Below are positions 1 to 11,318 of a stretch of DNA of 64,000 nucleotides, piece by piece. The notes beneath the pieces are model-generated. The model did not search any database and was not told the origin of the DNA. It was given only the letters and a program-made list of their open reading frames with translations. The stretch's first letter is position 1. Every line of letters starts with the position of its first letter. Source of the DNA: Eudorina sp. 2006-703-Eu-15 (Eukaryota; Chlorophyta; Chlorophyceae; Chlamydomonadales; Volvocaceae); contig BDSI01000067.1 in NCBI GenBank assembly GCA_003117195.1, positions 482,722-546,721 on the forward strand, in the 5' to 3' direction. Made by a program: the position numbers and the translations under genes.

Positions 1-144
1 AGGAGGCGGGTTCCGACGTGCCCTTCGCGTTGGAGCGGATGTGCGAGGACTGTCGTGGCGTCAGGAGTTGAGGGCTGCGGGGGCAACCAACAAGAGGCAA
101 CCCCTCCCCCTCCCCCAACCCCCTCCTCACTCACCCCTCGCCCT

Positions 145-213
145 CCATCACCCCCAACCCCCAACCCCCAACCCCCAACCCCCAACCCCCCTCACCCTCA
201 CCCTCACCCTCAC
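145..213. repeat. Simple repeats CCCCCAA and CTCACC in ARP3 intron
   Basis: About five CCCCCAA units are followed by CTCACC units that run directly into the 5' splice site of ARP3 exon 3 (on the minus strand GGTGAG repeats). The repeated GTGAGG offers several overlapping donor-like sites. The unit is not the algal telomere repeat TTTTAGGG. Confidence 0.8.
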
Positions 214-1681
214 CCGGGCCGCCGCCGCCTCCCGGTCCGCCTGGTCCGCTGTGGCCCACCCCGCGTACAGCGCCAGCACCGCCTGCACCCCCACGTACAG
301 CCCCGCCACATTGAAGCTCTCAAACATGATCTCCGCCATGGCCTCCCGGGCCTCAGGCGGGTTGAGGGGCGGCTCCGTAACCACCACGGAGTGCTCCTCG
401 GGGTCCACTCGCAGATAGCTGCGGGGCGTGGTGGGGTGGGGGCGGAGGGCGGGGGCCGGGGCCGGAGGGCGGGGCGGGGTGGAATGGGGCAGGGCGGGGG
501 GAGGGGCGTGACGCGGTAGTTGGGAGGGACCTGGGGGATGAGGACTCGGGACTTGGACGGCGCCGGGCGAGTTGAGGTGCGGGAAAGGTTGGGTTGCGAC
601 TGGCGGGCGAAACAGGCCCCTGGGGTGGGACGGCACCAAGGCACCCAAGGCAGCGGCGAGGCCACCCCAACAGCTAACCCTGTTCCACCTGACCGTTTCG
701 AAATCTGCCTCCTCTGCCTACGCCCGCCCCAGCAACCCCAACACCCCGCCCGGCGGGAGGTGGCTCCCCCCACGACCCCAGTCCACCTGCTCCCCCCAGG
801 TGGTCTACCAATTCCCCTCTACCCCCTCCCCCCTTGATATTAATGGGGTTGGACCCCCATTTCCCGGACATTCCCCCACCCCCGGGGGCGGACAGCGGGA
901 TCTCACTGGAAGAGGCACTTCTGCCAGAACCGCTCCATGGCGTCCCAGTCGCTGACGATGCCCTGACGGACCGGGAACACCAGGCCGCCGCCGGCGCCGC
1001 CGCCAGTCCCGCCGGCGGCGGCCGCCGCGCCGGGCCCCGCCGCCGCCGCCGCCAGCTGCGCCGCCGCGATCGCCTCCTCACCGATGGTGAAGTCCAGGTC
1101 GCCCAGCAGGGGCCCGCCGCTGCCGGGGCCCCGGCCGCCGGCCAGACCCAGACCCGCTACGGAGGCGCCGGCGGCGCTGGCGGCGGCGGCGGCGGAGGCC
1201 CCCGGACCCAGGACCGTCGAGATGACGAAGCTGGGCTGGTGGTGGCGGTGGTGGTGGTGGTGGGGGGTGTAACGTAACAGCACGGGACCGCACAGGACCG
1301 CACGGAGGGGGGAGGGGGTGTTGCGATCCGGTGTCGTCCGTCGGGGGGGGGGGTCCACCGTCGTCCGTCGAACTGTCCGCCTGTGTTTTGGGGGGCGTTG
1401 GGGGACACGCGGCCGCCGCTACGAGGCCCCCCGCGCGCGACCGCGGATCTCAGGGCGACACGGCCAGGACCCGACCTGAGGGCAGTGCTCCCCCGACGTC
1501 ATCATTTCTGGTTTGGTTGTGTCAAGTTATCCCTCGACCGGTCCGCGTGTCGGCTTGTGAGCCCCCACCCACCCCAACACACCTCTGCGTTGCCGGCGAA
1601 CCCGAGCTTCGAGAACCCCGTGCCGCAGTCCATGACCACCGCCGGCCTGTTTACGTTCCATATGGGCTGCGTGGCGGCCAT
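214..1681 (-). CDS. ARP3: Actin-related protein 3 (ARP3), N-terminal 211 residues, partial
   Basis: Subunit of the Arp2/3 complex, which nucleates branched actin filaments. Three exons join in frame: 1583-1681, 907-1235 and 214-418. The gene continues past the left edge, since the last exon ends at a GT donor (GTGAGG). The start is the ATG at 1681, giving [20 protein letters not shown]. The nucleotide-binding loop [14 protein letters not shown] lies in exon 1. Exon 2 carries [11 protein letters not shown] and the ARP3-type stretch [13 protein letters not shown]. Exon 3 carries [41 protein letters not shown]. These identify ARP3 rather than conventional actin or ARP2. Unusual: about 25 extra Ala/Gly residues sit between GEEA and PVRQG, and another Ala/Gly run precedes GDLDF. 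The inserts keep frame with strong flanking conservation, so they are read as lineage-specific low complexity. Downstream intron sequence at 1-213 holds C-rich simple repeats. Confidence 0.93.
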
Positions 1682-2799
1682 ATTAATTCTCCTCCCTGGA
1701 GTGGCTCGGGGCGGGTGGATGTCACCAGGCTGGTTTTGCCCCTCCCAAGGCCGGCTCCGAACCCAAGGATGTGTGCTGGTGCGTCACACTGGCAAACTGG
1801 GCAGGGGTCTACTGCACCACACCATTTCAAGGTTTGTGCTCCTCTCTAGTAAGCTGGCCTTCGCGTACAGGGGCCTGACCCTTGCGGCAGAACCAAGATG
1901 GCGCGAAAGCACGTCCGTCGGTGTCTTCAGGTAGGAACGTGAAATAAGATTCCAAGCGGCATGCCACACGTTTGGTGTTTTACAAGCTTGCAAAAGATCT
2001 GCCCCGAACAACGCATCTCAATAAATACTGTAACGAAATCCACACTGCTTACAGAAGTTCAATATACATTACCAAATTATGCATTGCTTCAAAAATTGGG
2101 GCATACTATTTCTCGGCCTGGCCCCAGCGCCCAGCCCTGTGCAGTCCCGTTCCGGAAGTCGATGGTATCGTTACGACGGTTACGACGAGCAGCTTGTCGC
2201 CCAGACGTCAACCACCCTTTTCATCGAGGATATGCAAAGTGCAACTCTTCGACCGCCAACGGAGGCCTGTCATCGCAAAGCAACGCCAACAAGGTGTGAA
2301 TCAAGAGCGATACAGCATCGTCCGAGTACCGGTACTGGAACCACCCAGACGTTCGTGTCCACTCGGCCCTTATCCGTGGCCGCTACCTAACTCCCCCCTG
2401 CGCCCAGGCACCCCATGCACACCAACCCATCTCAGACGCCTTCCCTTGCGGCCCGCCTAAACATGTGCATCGCCATGGGTTTTCCCTTTCTGGTGCAACC
2501 GCGTCAGGTTATCGTACAGAAGCAGTCGATCAGCACGCATCGGTATATTCTGTAGAGAGAGTCCTCCCCACCTGCCAAGCTCAAGCCATACAGAAAGCGG
2601 GCTCCATGCAAACAACAGCGTTGGCCGTCAGCCCGCTCGAGTTACGACTCATTCTTCAGACCAGCTCACATCCGAAGCCGCCGCTGTTGCTTTGCTGTTC
2701 TCATGGAAACGCACTCTTACACACACACACACCGCGATCAGACGCGCCGACGCGCCGTGTTCGCATTGAACGCCCGCGGCGCACCGAGCTGAACGTTCC
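1682..2799. other. Intergenic: ARP3 5' flank and MARCH 3' UTR
   Basis: No credible coding exon seen. Both neighbours are on the minus strand, so this stretch should hold the 3' UTR of the RING-CH gene and the promoter of ARP3. It is AT-richer than the flanking exons. A TGTAA motif on the minus strand near 2050 would give a 3' UTR of about 750 nt. Confidence 0.6.
2049..2053 (-). terminator. Putative polyadenylation signal TGTAA (RING-CH gene)
   Basis: TGTAA on the minus strand, the usual chlorophyte poly(A) signal, about 750 nt after the RING-CH stop codon. It is the only copy noticed in the gap before ARP3. Confidence 0.4.
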
Positions 2800-4871
2800 T
2801 CACCCTGTGCTGTATGACAACGCGGCGAGCGTGAACGCGTACGTGTACACCGCGCTGATCAGCAGGCCCATGATCAGCAGGTAGGCGAGCAGCCCCCAGC
2901 ACAGGTTCGACAGCGGCGCGTCGTCCAGCTCGGCGCCGGTCACCGCAGCCGCGATCTGCGGGACATACCGAGACCGAGACATACCCCCGGGGTGGAGAGT
3001 GGGGGTGAGACATGATCTCACTGTAGAGCTGCCTCAGCTCTGTGCCGCCGGCAAGGTAGGGACAGGCTGGCTGGTGAGGCGACCTGCGCACCGGGGCGCA
3101 GCGCGCACAGGTGCACGGCGCCCCCCCCACCCGGCGGATGCGCTCACACCGTCCAGCAACAGCCCCGCACCCCCGCGACCCGCGACGGGTCGGCAGTTCG
3201 ACCCGGGGGCCCGTCGCAAACCCGCGGGTCCGTCGCGCACCTGAGAGGCGCCGCCACGGGGCGCCGCCAGCAGCACCACCTCGTGCTGGACCTGCAGCGC
3301 GCCCAGCCCCAGCGTCCCAACCAACGGGCCCGCGTCACCGCCGGCTTCGCCGTCGTACAGCGCGCTGCGGCGGCCGGTGGGGCCGCTGAACCGCCCAGCC
3401 ACGCGGTACGACCGCCAGGAGGGCACAACGCCCGGCGCCCGAGGGAGCGCCGCTGGGTGTCCATGCGGCGCGTGCTGCGCCGCCCGCCAGAAGCCGTACG
3501 ACGTGAGGAAGCCCTCCGGGTCTTCGCCGTCGTCATAGTCCTCCGCAACAGACGGGCGCGCGGCGGGACACTGGATGCCGTGGGTGGTGCTTTCAGACCT
3601 GCTGCCTGAGCAACCGACCGGCTGCAACATGAGCGGCTTCATGCACACCTGCACGCGCACAGGGTCAGCATGAAAACCCCGTTGTACGGTGACCCGTTGC
3701 GGCATGCTGGTACTCCGGTCATTCAGGTCGGCGGGCGAAGACAGCCCCCGGGGCCACATCGCCCGGTGCCGGTCTCGACCCCGTGCGGGCGGCGATCGCT
3801 GGGACCCCCTGTAACGTGATGCGACACATCCAGGCGGCGAGGGACAACCCGCAGGACTGTGCGGCTGCCGTTCCCTGGCTCCTCTCCATTCGGCGTCTTC
3901 CCAGGTGCACGACACCCCCCTCCTGGGCTGCTGACAGGGCCGGAAACCCCCCCGGCGCCCTCCCACCTCGCATTGCCCCGCGGAAGCTGGCCCGCGAGCT
4001 GCCGCCCAGGCCTGCAGGGCGATTAAGACGGGTGTTTGCACGGGTGTGTTTGCACCGGACGGCGCGGGTGAGGGGGTGGCGCGGTGGCCTGGGCATCATA
4101 TATAACTCGCGGAGCTGTGCGAGTGCCGGACTCGTGCGAGGCATCCGGCTGTCAGGCTGGGGGCTGCCATCACCCCCAGCGGGCCCCCGCTGCAGGGGCC
4201 CCCGCCCCCTTCTACACCTCTCAGGGTGAGTGAGGTGTGGGGCGACCGCACCTGCAGGCACTCGGAATGTACATGACGCAGCGAGCCGGAGCAGCCACAC
4301 GGCCGGGTCAGCAGCTGCGCCACGGGGCACTCCTCCAGACAGATACGGCACTGGCCTGCGAACCCGGGCCACGCGGCCAGCCGGGCAGGTGGGTGGGTGG
4401 TGCCGCACTCCCGCGATGTGGGTGGGTGGGTGGGAGGGTAGGTGGGGGAGAGTGTGAGTGGGTGGGCGCGATTGTCGGTTGTCAAGCCGGCGTGCGTGGG
4501 TGGGTGGGTGGGTAGGTGGGCAGCCACGCACCGGCCCGGACCAGCAATGAGCCGTCAGCGGTGCGTCGCTCGGCGGTGTGGCCCCGCAGTACCGGAGTCC
4601 TCACGTGCGTCAAAAGGGGGGAGGGGCTGATCGACCCCGCCGGCTGCAGGAACGACCCACGGGACGCAGCGGTGACATCGCCGCCGCGGAAGTTCCGACC
4701 ATGTTCCGCCCCGTCCAAAATCATGCGACTGTGTGATCTTGCAGCGCAAAGTTCATCACGCCCCGCTGTGGACGCTGGACGCTGCACCATACAAACGAAG
4801 CAGTCTACTTGACAGCTCTTTACGACGCTGCTGTACGTGCGCTCACCGAATTCAGTTTGTGCATCGCTCAT
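2800..4871 (-). CDS. RING-CH (MARCH-type) membrane-associated E3 ubiquitin ligase
   Basis: Predicted E3 ligase with a C4HC3 RING-CH finger and a hydrophobic C-terminus. Exons: 4532-4871, 4252-4355, 3967-4011, 3241-3648, 2800-2955; phases agree. The finger is split over three exons: CRICLEE, then CGCSGSLRHVHSECL, then W plus QCEVC. This C-x2-C, C-x-C, H-x2-C, C-x2-C order with a His at the fifth ligand defines RING-CH rather than classic RING. The last exon encodes a membrane segment, LCWGLLAYLLIMGLLISAVY, and ends at TGA. Exon 4 adds about 125 residues of acidic and Gly-rich linker, longer than in compact plant RING-CH proteins. The N-terminus is uncertain: the ATG at 4871 gives the longest product, but the in-frame ATG at 4724 is also plausible. 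The substrate is unknown. Confidence 0.82.
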
Positions 4872-6948
4872 GGCTCATCAGGGGATGGTGCGGCCTGATG
4901 CCCCAGGTTTCTCACTCTTAGTCCGCAGCAGGGAATTGACGTTGCGAACATAGGCGGGGGAAAAGCAGAGACTCGACAAGATGTCTTCATTACTACACAA
5001 AACTGTGTGTTGCAAACAATTGACTGCCGTTTAGAACAGCTCGGTTATGATGGCGGTGCTTGCACGATGCCCGTCAGAGGGAGATTTGCCCGTCCAAGGT
5101 TGTCGAACGAAGTCAGATCGTGCCAGGACAGTCCGAACTAACTTCCATGTCTGACCTCATACAATTGGACCAATCCTATAGCTTGTACGAAGTCATGGAG
5201 AGCTATGGTAAAGAGTCCCTGAGCGTCAGTCCCGAGCACGAAAACTCAGCAACTGTCGCCGTACTGGAAAAGCCACACAGCGGCAGTTGCACGCACGCCA
5301 CCTAGCTGCTCAGCCCCGACCTCATAGGAGGATGCCCGCGAGGATGCCCAGTGCAGATCAGCTTGGCCGTCCACACCTGCGCCCGGAGGGCAATGTGATC
5401 GTTCGCAGCGCATCCGGCCGCATCCACCTGTCAGAATCGGTCAACCGTCAACGCGGCCGCCAGTATTCCCCGAGCGTCAAAGCTTCGGACTGGACCGCGG
5501 CAACGCTCAACAACCTCAATCAACCGTTGTTCGGCAGGAGGCAATGTGCACAACTGCCGCCCGTTCCCTGATCCGTTCCCGGCTATCCGTTTCGGCAATA
5601 GCCAGTTCGGCAAGACGCAGAGCGAGAGAGGTTGACGCACTTGGCTGCTCCCTCATCCTAGGCCGCACCCAAGCAGCCTCGAGGAAGCACCCCGCCGTCT
5701 GATTCGGTCAATGGGCCCCGGTTGACTGCATTCCAGTTCCTTGGGGGGTTCCGCCGCCGCCGTGGGGTGGACGGCAAACTCCGCGTTATGCCGTCCGTCC
5801 CCCCATCTCCTGTTCCCAGCAGCTCGCGGTCCCTGGACGCTAGGCGCGTCTTGCAGCACCGCCCCTGACCACCAGGGCTGTGACTCCACTGCCCTCACTT
5901 CCTTTCTAGAACCAGGAAAAATGCACCACAGTACGCACCATCCACCAGGCACACTCGCTCCCATCGGCTCATCAGCGACAACACCCACCCTCGCCGCCGC
6001 CGCCGCCGCAGCAGCAGCAACAGTAGCAGCAGCGGCAATAAACCCGTCGGCTTCATGACCCGTGGACGGACGGCCTCCTCCCGCCTATTCTACACGTGTA
6101 GATTCCGCCGTCGCTCGCAACCCTTCCGCCGCCGTCCTACGGGCGCGTCTCGCGGGGAGAGCGGAGATGCGCGGGCGCACGGACAGTGTGTGCGGGGCGC
6201 AGCGGGCCGTACACCCTGGGCCTGCGCCGGCCCGGGCACCGAGCCAAGCGCCTGACTGGCATGCGGACAACGGGGCCTTGCAGCTCCCTGGTCTCTCCGC
6301 ACTCCCTGGTCCCTCCAAATGGCTCGACCGACCGCCGCGGCTATGACCGCCATGTGGCCCAAGTCAGGACGCCTTGGTCGTCGCGCGGCCCCCGGAACAC
6401 CTCACCACACCACACCACAAGTCCGCAGGCGTCCATAGGCCGGTGGGCGCAAGACGCAGAAGCCGACACAGCACGCAAGTGCGGCGAATATAAATCCGGC
6501 GGGGTCCGGTTCGGTTGGGTTGGGTTCCTTTCTTAAATACAGCTTCAGCAGCAGCAGGCACGGACACGGGGGTTCCAACCAGTCCACATCGCGTCGCTCT
6601 TGTGGGTCACCAACGCTCCACCCGCGGCTCACATGCCCCCTCCGCCCTCCCCCTCCCGGCCCCTTCCCCCGCCCGGCCCCTCCCCCTCCCGGCCCCTTCC
6701 CCCGCCCGGCCCCTCCCCCTCCCGGCAACTTCCCCCCTCCCGGCCCCTCCCCCTCCCGGCCCCTTCCCTCCTCCCGGCCCCCATGCTTACCCATACATTT
6801 CTCGGGTCCCACAACCCACACACCGTTCCAAAATCGCCAACAAACCGTCTCTCCGTTGGATCGTACGACAAAACCATGCCCTGACCCTCTACGACGTCCC
6901 AGTGTTCGGCTTCTAATTGCTGCCGCGGTGATCGGTGAAAGATGGGGT
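4872..6948. other. Intergenic: MARCH promoter side and MFS 3' flank
   Basis: About 2.1 kb without a recognisable gene. The part up to about 5.6 kb is AT-richer. Short frames here (for example 5060-5305, + strand) show no family signature. A poly-CCG/CAG stretch lies near 5990-6040 and a C-rich minisatellite near 6.7 kb. Confidence 0.55.
6641..6782. repeat. C-rich minisatellite (CCCCTCCCGGCCCCTTCCCC-like units)
   Basis: Imperfect tandem copies of a unit of roughly 15-30 bp built from CCCGGCCCCT and CCCTCCCGG. Frames across it yield only Pro/Gly-rich low-complexity translations, so it is not scored as coding. Confidence 0.75.
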
Positions 6949-9900
6949 CTAATGCGCCTGCCCGTTGGCGCCCGCGCCCGTGGCCGGGGCCGCCGCCGCG
7001 GAGCCGTCCCCGCGCTGCTGTTGGTGGTGTTGGTGTTGATGTTGGTGGTGGTGTTCGGGTGCGAGTCCCTCGGGGCTGAGGAAGGGCTCCTGCTCGGCTG
7101 TGAAGGGCAGCTTGAGCAGGCGGCCGCCCGCCAGCGCGGCGGTCAGGATGGCGGGCAGGTGCAGCGCGTACAGCGCCAGGCCGACCCACGGCATCGACAT
7201 GTACCTGCGGGGGAAGGGAGTTAGATTGAAAAAAGAAAGGGGGGAAGGGAGGGAGGCGGGCGGGCGGGCACACGTCGGCATACTTTGGCTCAGACTCACC
7301 CCGCTCTTTCCGGAACAGGTCTTCCCCCCCGAGCACCTCTTGAGCCACGGATGGGGCTCACGACGTGCGCAAGAGAGGCGCAAGAGAGCCACGTGGCGGG
7401 TAGGGTTTGACCGTGGGTTGACCTCGCGGGGCACTCCCCACGGGGCACTCCCCTACCTGGGCGCAATATGAATATGTCTACCGATTTCCAGTACCCTACC
7501 TTCTTTCCCCCTATAAGTAAGGAAGCCCCCTGCCGTCCCCCCCCTCCACGCAGTCGCCGGCCGCCCACCTGAGGTCTGTGTGTTTCGCCATCATCGCCAC
7601 CAGCACCGGGCCCACCATGCACGCGCCCCCCGCCACCGCCCCAAACACGCCGTTGATGAAGCCGGTCACCGGCACGTAGCGCTCCAACAGCGCCACGGCG
7701 TTGGCGTAGCCGGTGGAGTTACCCAGGCCTAGGGGAAGAGGGGGGGAGGGGTCGAGGAAATTGGTAGACATGTTTATACTGCTAGGGGAGGGGAAATAGA
7801 GGAAATCGGTAGACAGGGAGGCTGGTGTAGGGCAGGTACGGTAGAAAGTGGAGCTTTGGAGGGGGTAGGGGGCCAGGAACCGGAAGAGGGGGGCCGTGTG
7901 AGCCGTGGTTCGCGGGCGGCGCATCCGAGGGGCTGCGAGGCAGGGCCGTACGAGCGGCCCATCATCGGCAGAGGACAGCACATGCACAGGGCTGCTGCTG
8001 CTCCCAACGTCGGTGCTGCTGGTGCTGGTGCTGCTGGTGCTGCGCTGGTATTGCCGGAGCCATAACCCAGGGTGGTGGGAGTGGTGTCAGGAGCGCGGAC
8101 GGATCCTACACCGCGACCTGTCGTACACCGTGACGGTGGCGTGGCCTGACGCGCGCCCAAACACGCGCGCACTTCACCCACCCCCCAAACAACAACAGGC
8201 AAACCACCAGTCTGGCCGGGACCCGACCCAACGAATGTCCGTGAAGCGATGTCAACGTCCGACCGACCCCGCATAGCACTCAATCGCTCATCCGCTCGTC
8301 CACCCGACCGCAGCCCACAAGGCACTCCTGATCTGGGGCCCCCACCCCACCGGGTTCGTTCTTCGGGTTTATTTCTTTTTTCAGTTTAACCCCCAACCCC
8401 ACCCCAACCACCCCACCCTGACCCACCCCACCCCGACCACCCCAACCCACCGGTGAGAGCCGCCATCACCAGCACCACCCCGTGGGTCAGGCGGTGACGG
8501 CCCAGCGCCAGCGGCAGCACGCAGCCCACGATGGAGAAGGGCAAAGAGCCCAGCAGCAGCACCAGAGGGGTGGTGGCGTGCGAGATGGCCGCCTGTGTGA
8601 GGAGGGGGGTAGGGTCAGCCCGTGCGCATAACAAAACTGAGCCGCGCGAGACGAGGAGACCAGCTGAGGACAAGAGAACACCGTGGGCGTGTGTGGGCGA
8701 CGGCGCGAGGCGGCGTGAGGCGAGGGGCCCCGCAGCGCGGGAAACGGGCGGGGAGTTGCAATCAGCTCACAGCATCCTGTCATCGGCTCCATGCTGTAGG
8801 CTGTAGGGACGTGCCCACCGGGGTTCAGAAGACGGACACGGCGCATACGGCGACGAGTACCCCGGCTCCCCCGACTGAGTCCCGGCTGGGTCCCGGCGGA
8901 TGGGTTCCCGCATCACGTGCAGCGGGTCGCGTCACCACCCCACACCCACCCACCCTCACGCCCCAAGCTTGCGCCGGCAGGACCCCGCACACCCCTCTGC
9001 CCGCACCAGCCCCCGGGTCGTACCGTCCACTCCGTCGCCCACACCGGTCCCGCCCTCCCCCCTACCTCCCCACCCACCGTCTGATCACCTCTACCGATTT
9101 CCTATACCCGCCTGCCTAGTTTTGGGTGTGCCCGGGCTCGTCTCTGGGTCTGGCTTTTCCTTCTAACCCCCTGCCTCCGTACCCGCTCTCCGCCCATCCC
9201 TAACAGCTCTCAGCCGCTCTCAGCCGCTCCCAGCGGCCCCACGCCTCACGCCCCTGCCTCACCCCGATGACGCGCCCCACGGTGAATGCGCCCCAGAAGG
9301 CGCTGTTCGCCAGTGCCGCGTCCGAGTCGCTGCTGCCGACCTCCCGCAGCGAGAAGGTGAAGAGCCAGTTGCCGATGGCCGTCTCGGCGGCGGTGGTGAA
9401 GAACACCAGCAGCACCACCGCCAGCGTGGTGACCAGCTCCAGGGAGCGGCTGGCATGGTGCCGCGCGCCCGCGCCGGCGTCGCCGCCGGCCCCCGCGGGC
9501 CGCGACGGCGAGCTGACGAACAGGAAGGGCACCGCAGAGGCGAGGGCCAGGCCGCCGACGAGGTAGAAGACGGAGAGCGAGGAGCCCAGGTACGTCTTGC
9601 AGGCCTGGGGAGTGGGGGCCAGAGGGCATGACAGGGGGGAGGGCGGAGCTGCTGGCGGGTGGGATGGGCATGACCCGTGTACGGGACCAGATATCAGAAC
9701 ACACGCCTCCCCTTCGTGGGGCAGAGGACGGACCTGACGAGCGCTGGCGCTGCAAAAGAACCCACACCGGCCACGGTGACAAGAAACAGCCGGGGCGGTG
9801 TGTCCCGGCCCGCCTGCCCGCATCTGACAATATACTGCAGTCTGCTCCACGTCCCCTGCGTCCGCTGCCCCTCCTTCCCAGCCGCCGCTGCTCGCCGCCC

Positions 9901-11318
9901 GGACCCCCTTCCTTAATACCGCAGCTGCAACAGCCCCCATCAGGGCTGGCTGCTTTTAATGGAAGCCGCACCTGCGCCGCCTCCCCTCCCCCGCCCCCAC
10001 CTGCGCCGCCAGCGGTATGAAGAAGGACCCCAGTCCGAACATGGCCAGCACAAGGTTGATGCTGGGACCCGCCCGTTTGGGGAACATCCAGGCCAGGCTG
10101 GTGAACACCGCCGAGTTGGTGAAGTTGTAGGAGAAGCACACCACAAAGTACAGCGCCGTAAGCGACCAGACGGACGGCATCAGGGGCACCAGCGAGAACC
10201 CGATCGCCTGGGGCCCCGGGGGGGAAGGGGGGTACAGGAAATGGGTAGACATATTCAAACTGCGCTGCTTCCAGAGCAAAGGTCCTGTCCGGTGAAGAAT
10301 CGATTGTACCCGGATCTCCGGCAATGCGACGACGCCCACCTGGTAGGCCTTGATCGGACCGCTGGCGGCTGTTAAAATACAGAGGAGCCCCAGCTCCCAA
10401 AGTGAACTAAAAGTCGATGAGTAACGTGAAAGAGGCTTAGCCGTCAAATATAGACTGTAGGTTGAAGTGGTTGCTATAATCAAGAGGTAAAGCTGACAGG
10501 GAAGACAAAGCTGAGCTGCCATGCGAGTGTACCTCCCACCCGAACCCCCCACGGTGCTACGGGGTTGGGGGAGGGGGAGGGTGGAGTGCGGGGCGATTAC
10601 GGGGGTAAAGAGGTCACGTGGCCCAAGCCCAATGGGCTGGTGCTCCAGGGACCCGAGTGGACTGGCGTGCGGATAGGGCCGGAATGTGGGTCAAGATAAC
10701 ACGAACATGGAAAGAGCGACAGGGGTTGGGTTATCCTCAAGCTGCTGCTTAAGCCCGGCCAAACGTGGCGATCCGGCACATACACAGCGCAGCCTCCCGC
10801 CTCCTGCCTCCCGCAGCCTCCCGCCGTTTGGCGCGGCGTGGCGCGTGGTATTAGGGTTCAGGGTTTGTTGTCGGCCGTGCCGGGAACGCAGAAAACCTGC
10901 GGCGCAGTGTGCGGCGCTGCTGCGCCGCGACGAGGCGCACCTCCAGTAAGAGCGACCCGATGAGGACGTGGTGGGTGGGCAGTCGGTCCACGAGCCACCC
11001 GGACGGCGTGCCGCTGAGGATGCAGCTGACGCCCAACGCCGTGAAGAGGGGGCTCAGGTCTGGCTCCTCGACGTTCAACCTTTTCGCCAGACCTGCTATC
11101 GTTGGTCCCAGGATGCTGACTTGAGAGCCGAAAACGATGAAGCTCATCGAGTACCCAATAAGGCACGTGAGCGTGTACCGGGTGGAGTGCGCCTGCTTCT
11201 CCGCTGGTAACCTAGGCTGCTCCTCATCGTGCGAGCTTCTATGTGTGGACCAGATATCGTCATTCCCGCCGGAGCTGTAGCGGCCGCCAACAGCGCGAGC
11301 TGCGACAGGCGACAACAT
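6949..11318 (-). CDS. Major facilitator superfamily transporter, MFSD4-like, 494 aa
   Basis: Membrane transporter, probably of a sugar or other small solute; the substrate is not deducible. Six exons: 10941-11318, 10001-10207, 9263-9604, 8451-8592, 7569-7728, 6949-7204, all phase-consistent (495 codons with stop). The start ATG at 11318 gives MLSPVAARAVGG and a hydrophilic N-terminus of about 45 residues. TM1 begins at YTLTCLIGYSMSFIVFGSQV. MFS marks include GPTIAGLA after TM1 and the Gly/Asp loop SGTPSGWLVDR (motif A region). Exon 3 carries FTTAAETAIGNWLFTF, which resembles the ETAYGGW region of MFSD4 proteins. About 12 hydrophobic segments are visible. The C-terminal tail is polar and has a His/Gln run (EHHHQHQHQHHQQQ) before TAG. 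Five introns carry dispersed repeats listed separately. The gene is divergent from the GBP gene. Confidence 0.85.
7211..7241 (-). repeat. Intron repeat family B copy, sense, next to acceptor
   Basis: The minus strand reads CCTTTCTTTTTTCAATCTAA followed by CTCCC, ending about 8 nt before the AG of the last MFS exon. It matches the pyrimidine half of the copies at 8.35 and 43.2 kb and here supplies the polypyrimidine tract. Confidence 0.6.
7468..7497 (+). repeat. Intron repeat family A copy, antisense to host gene, donor side
   Basis: Core TGAATATGTCTACCGATTTC on the + strand inside the last MFS intron, about 70 nt from the donor of exon 5. Confidence 0.7.
7753..7818 (-). repeat. Intron repeat family A, two adjacent copies, sense, acceptor side
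   Basis: On the minus strand ATGTCTACCAATTTCC lies about 25 nt before the AG of MFS exon 5. A second partial core (GTCTACCGATTTCC) lies at 7799-7818. Confidence 0.7.
8351..8400 (+). repeat. Intron repeat family B copy, antisense, donor side
   Basis: Starts GGGTTCGTTCTTCGGGTTTA, then a T-rich run and TTTAACCCCC. Nearly identical over about 40 nt to 43191-43240 in the unrelated cyclase gene. It ends about 50 nt from the donor of MFS exon 4. Confidence 0.85.
9089..9110 (+). repeat. Intron repeat family A copy, antisense, donor side
   Basis: CTCTACCGATTTCCTATACC in the MFS intron between exons 3 and 4, about 150 nt from the donor. Confidence 0.65.
10231..10267 (-). repeat. Intron repeat family A copy, sense, acceptor side
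   Basis: The minus strand reads CAGTTTGAATATGTCTACCC then ATTTCC, about 25 nt before the AG of MFS exon 2. It is the fullest copy of this motif. Confidence 0.75.

Noticed and set aside
145..190. CCCCCAA repeats as telomeric or interstitial telomere sequence
   Set aside because: Unit differs from the algal TTTTAGGG repeat, is short, and lies inside an ARP3 intron.
5060..5305. 81-codon + strand frame with protein-like composition
   Set aside because: No recognisable family, no adjoining exons, and no supporting signals beyond an ATG.
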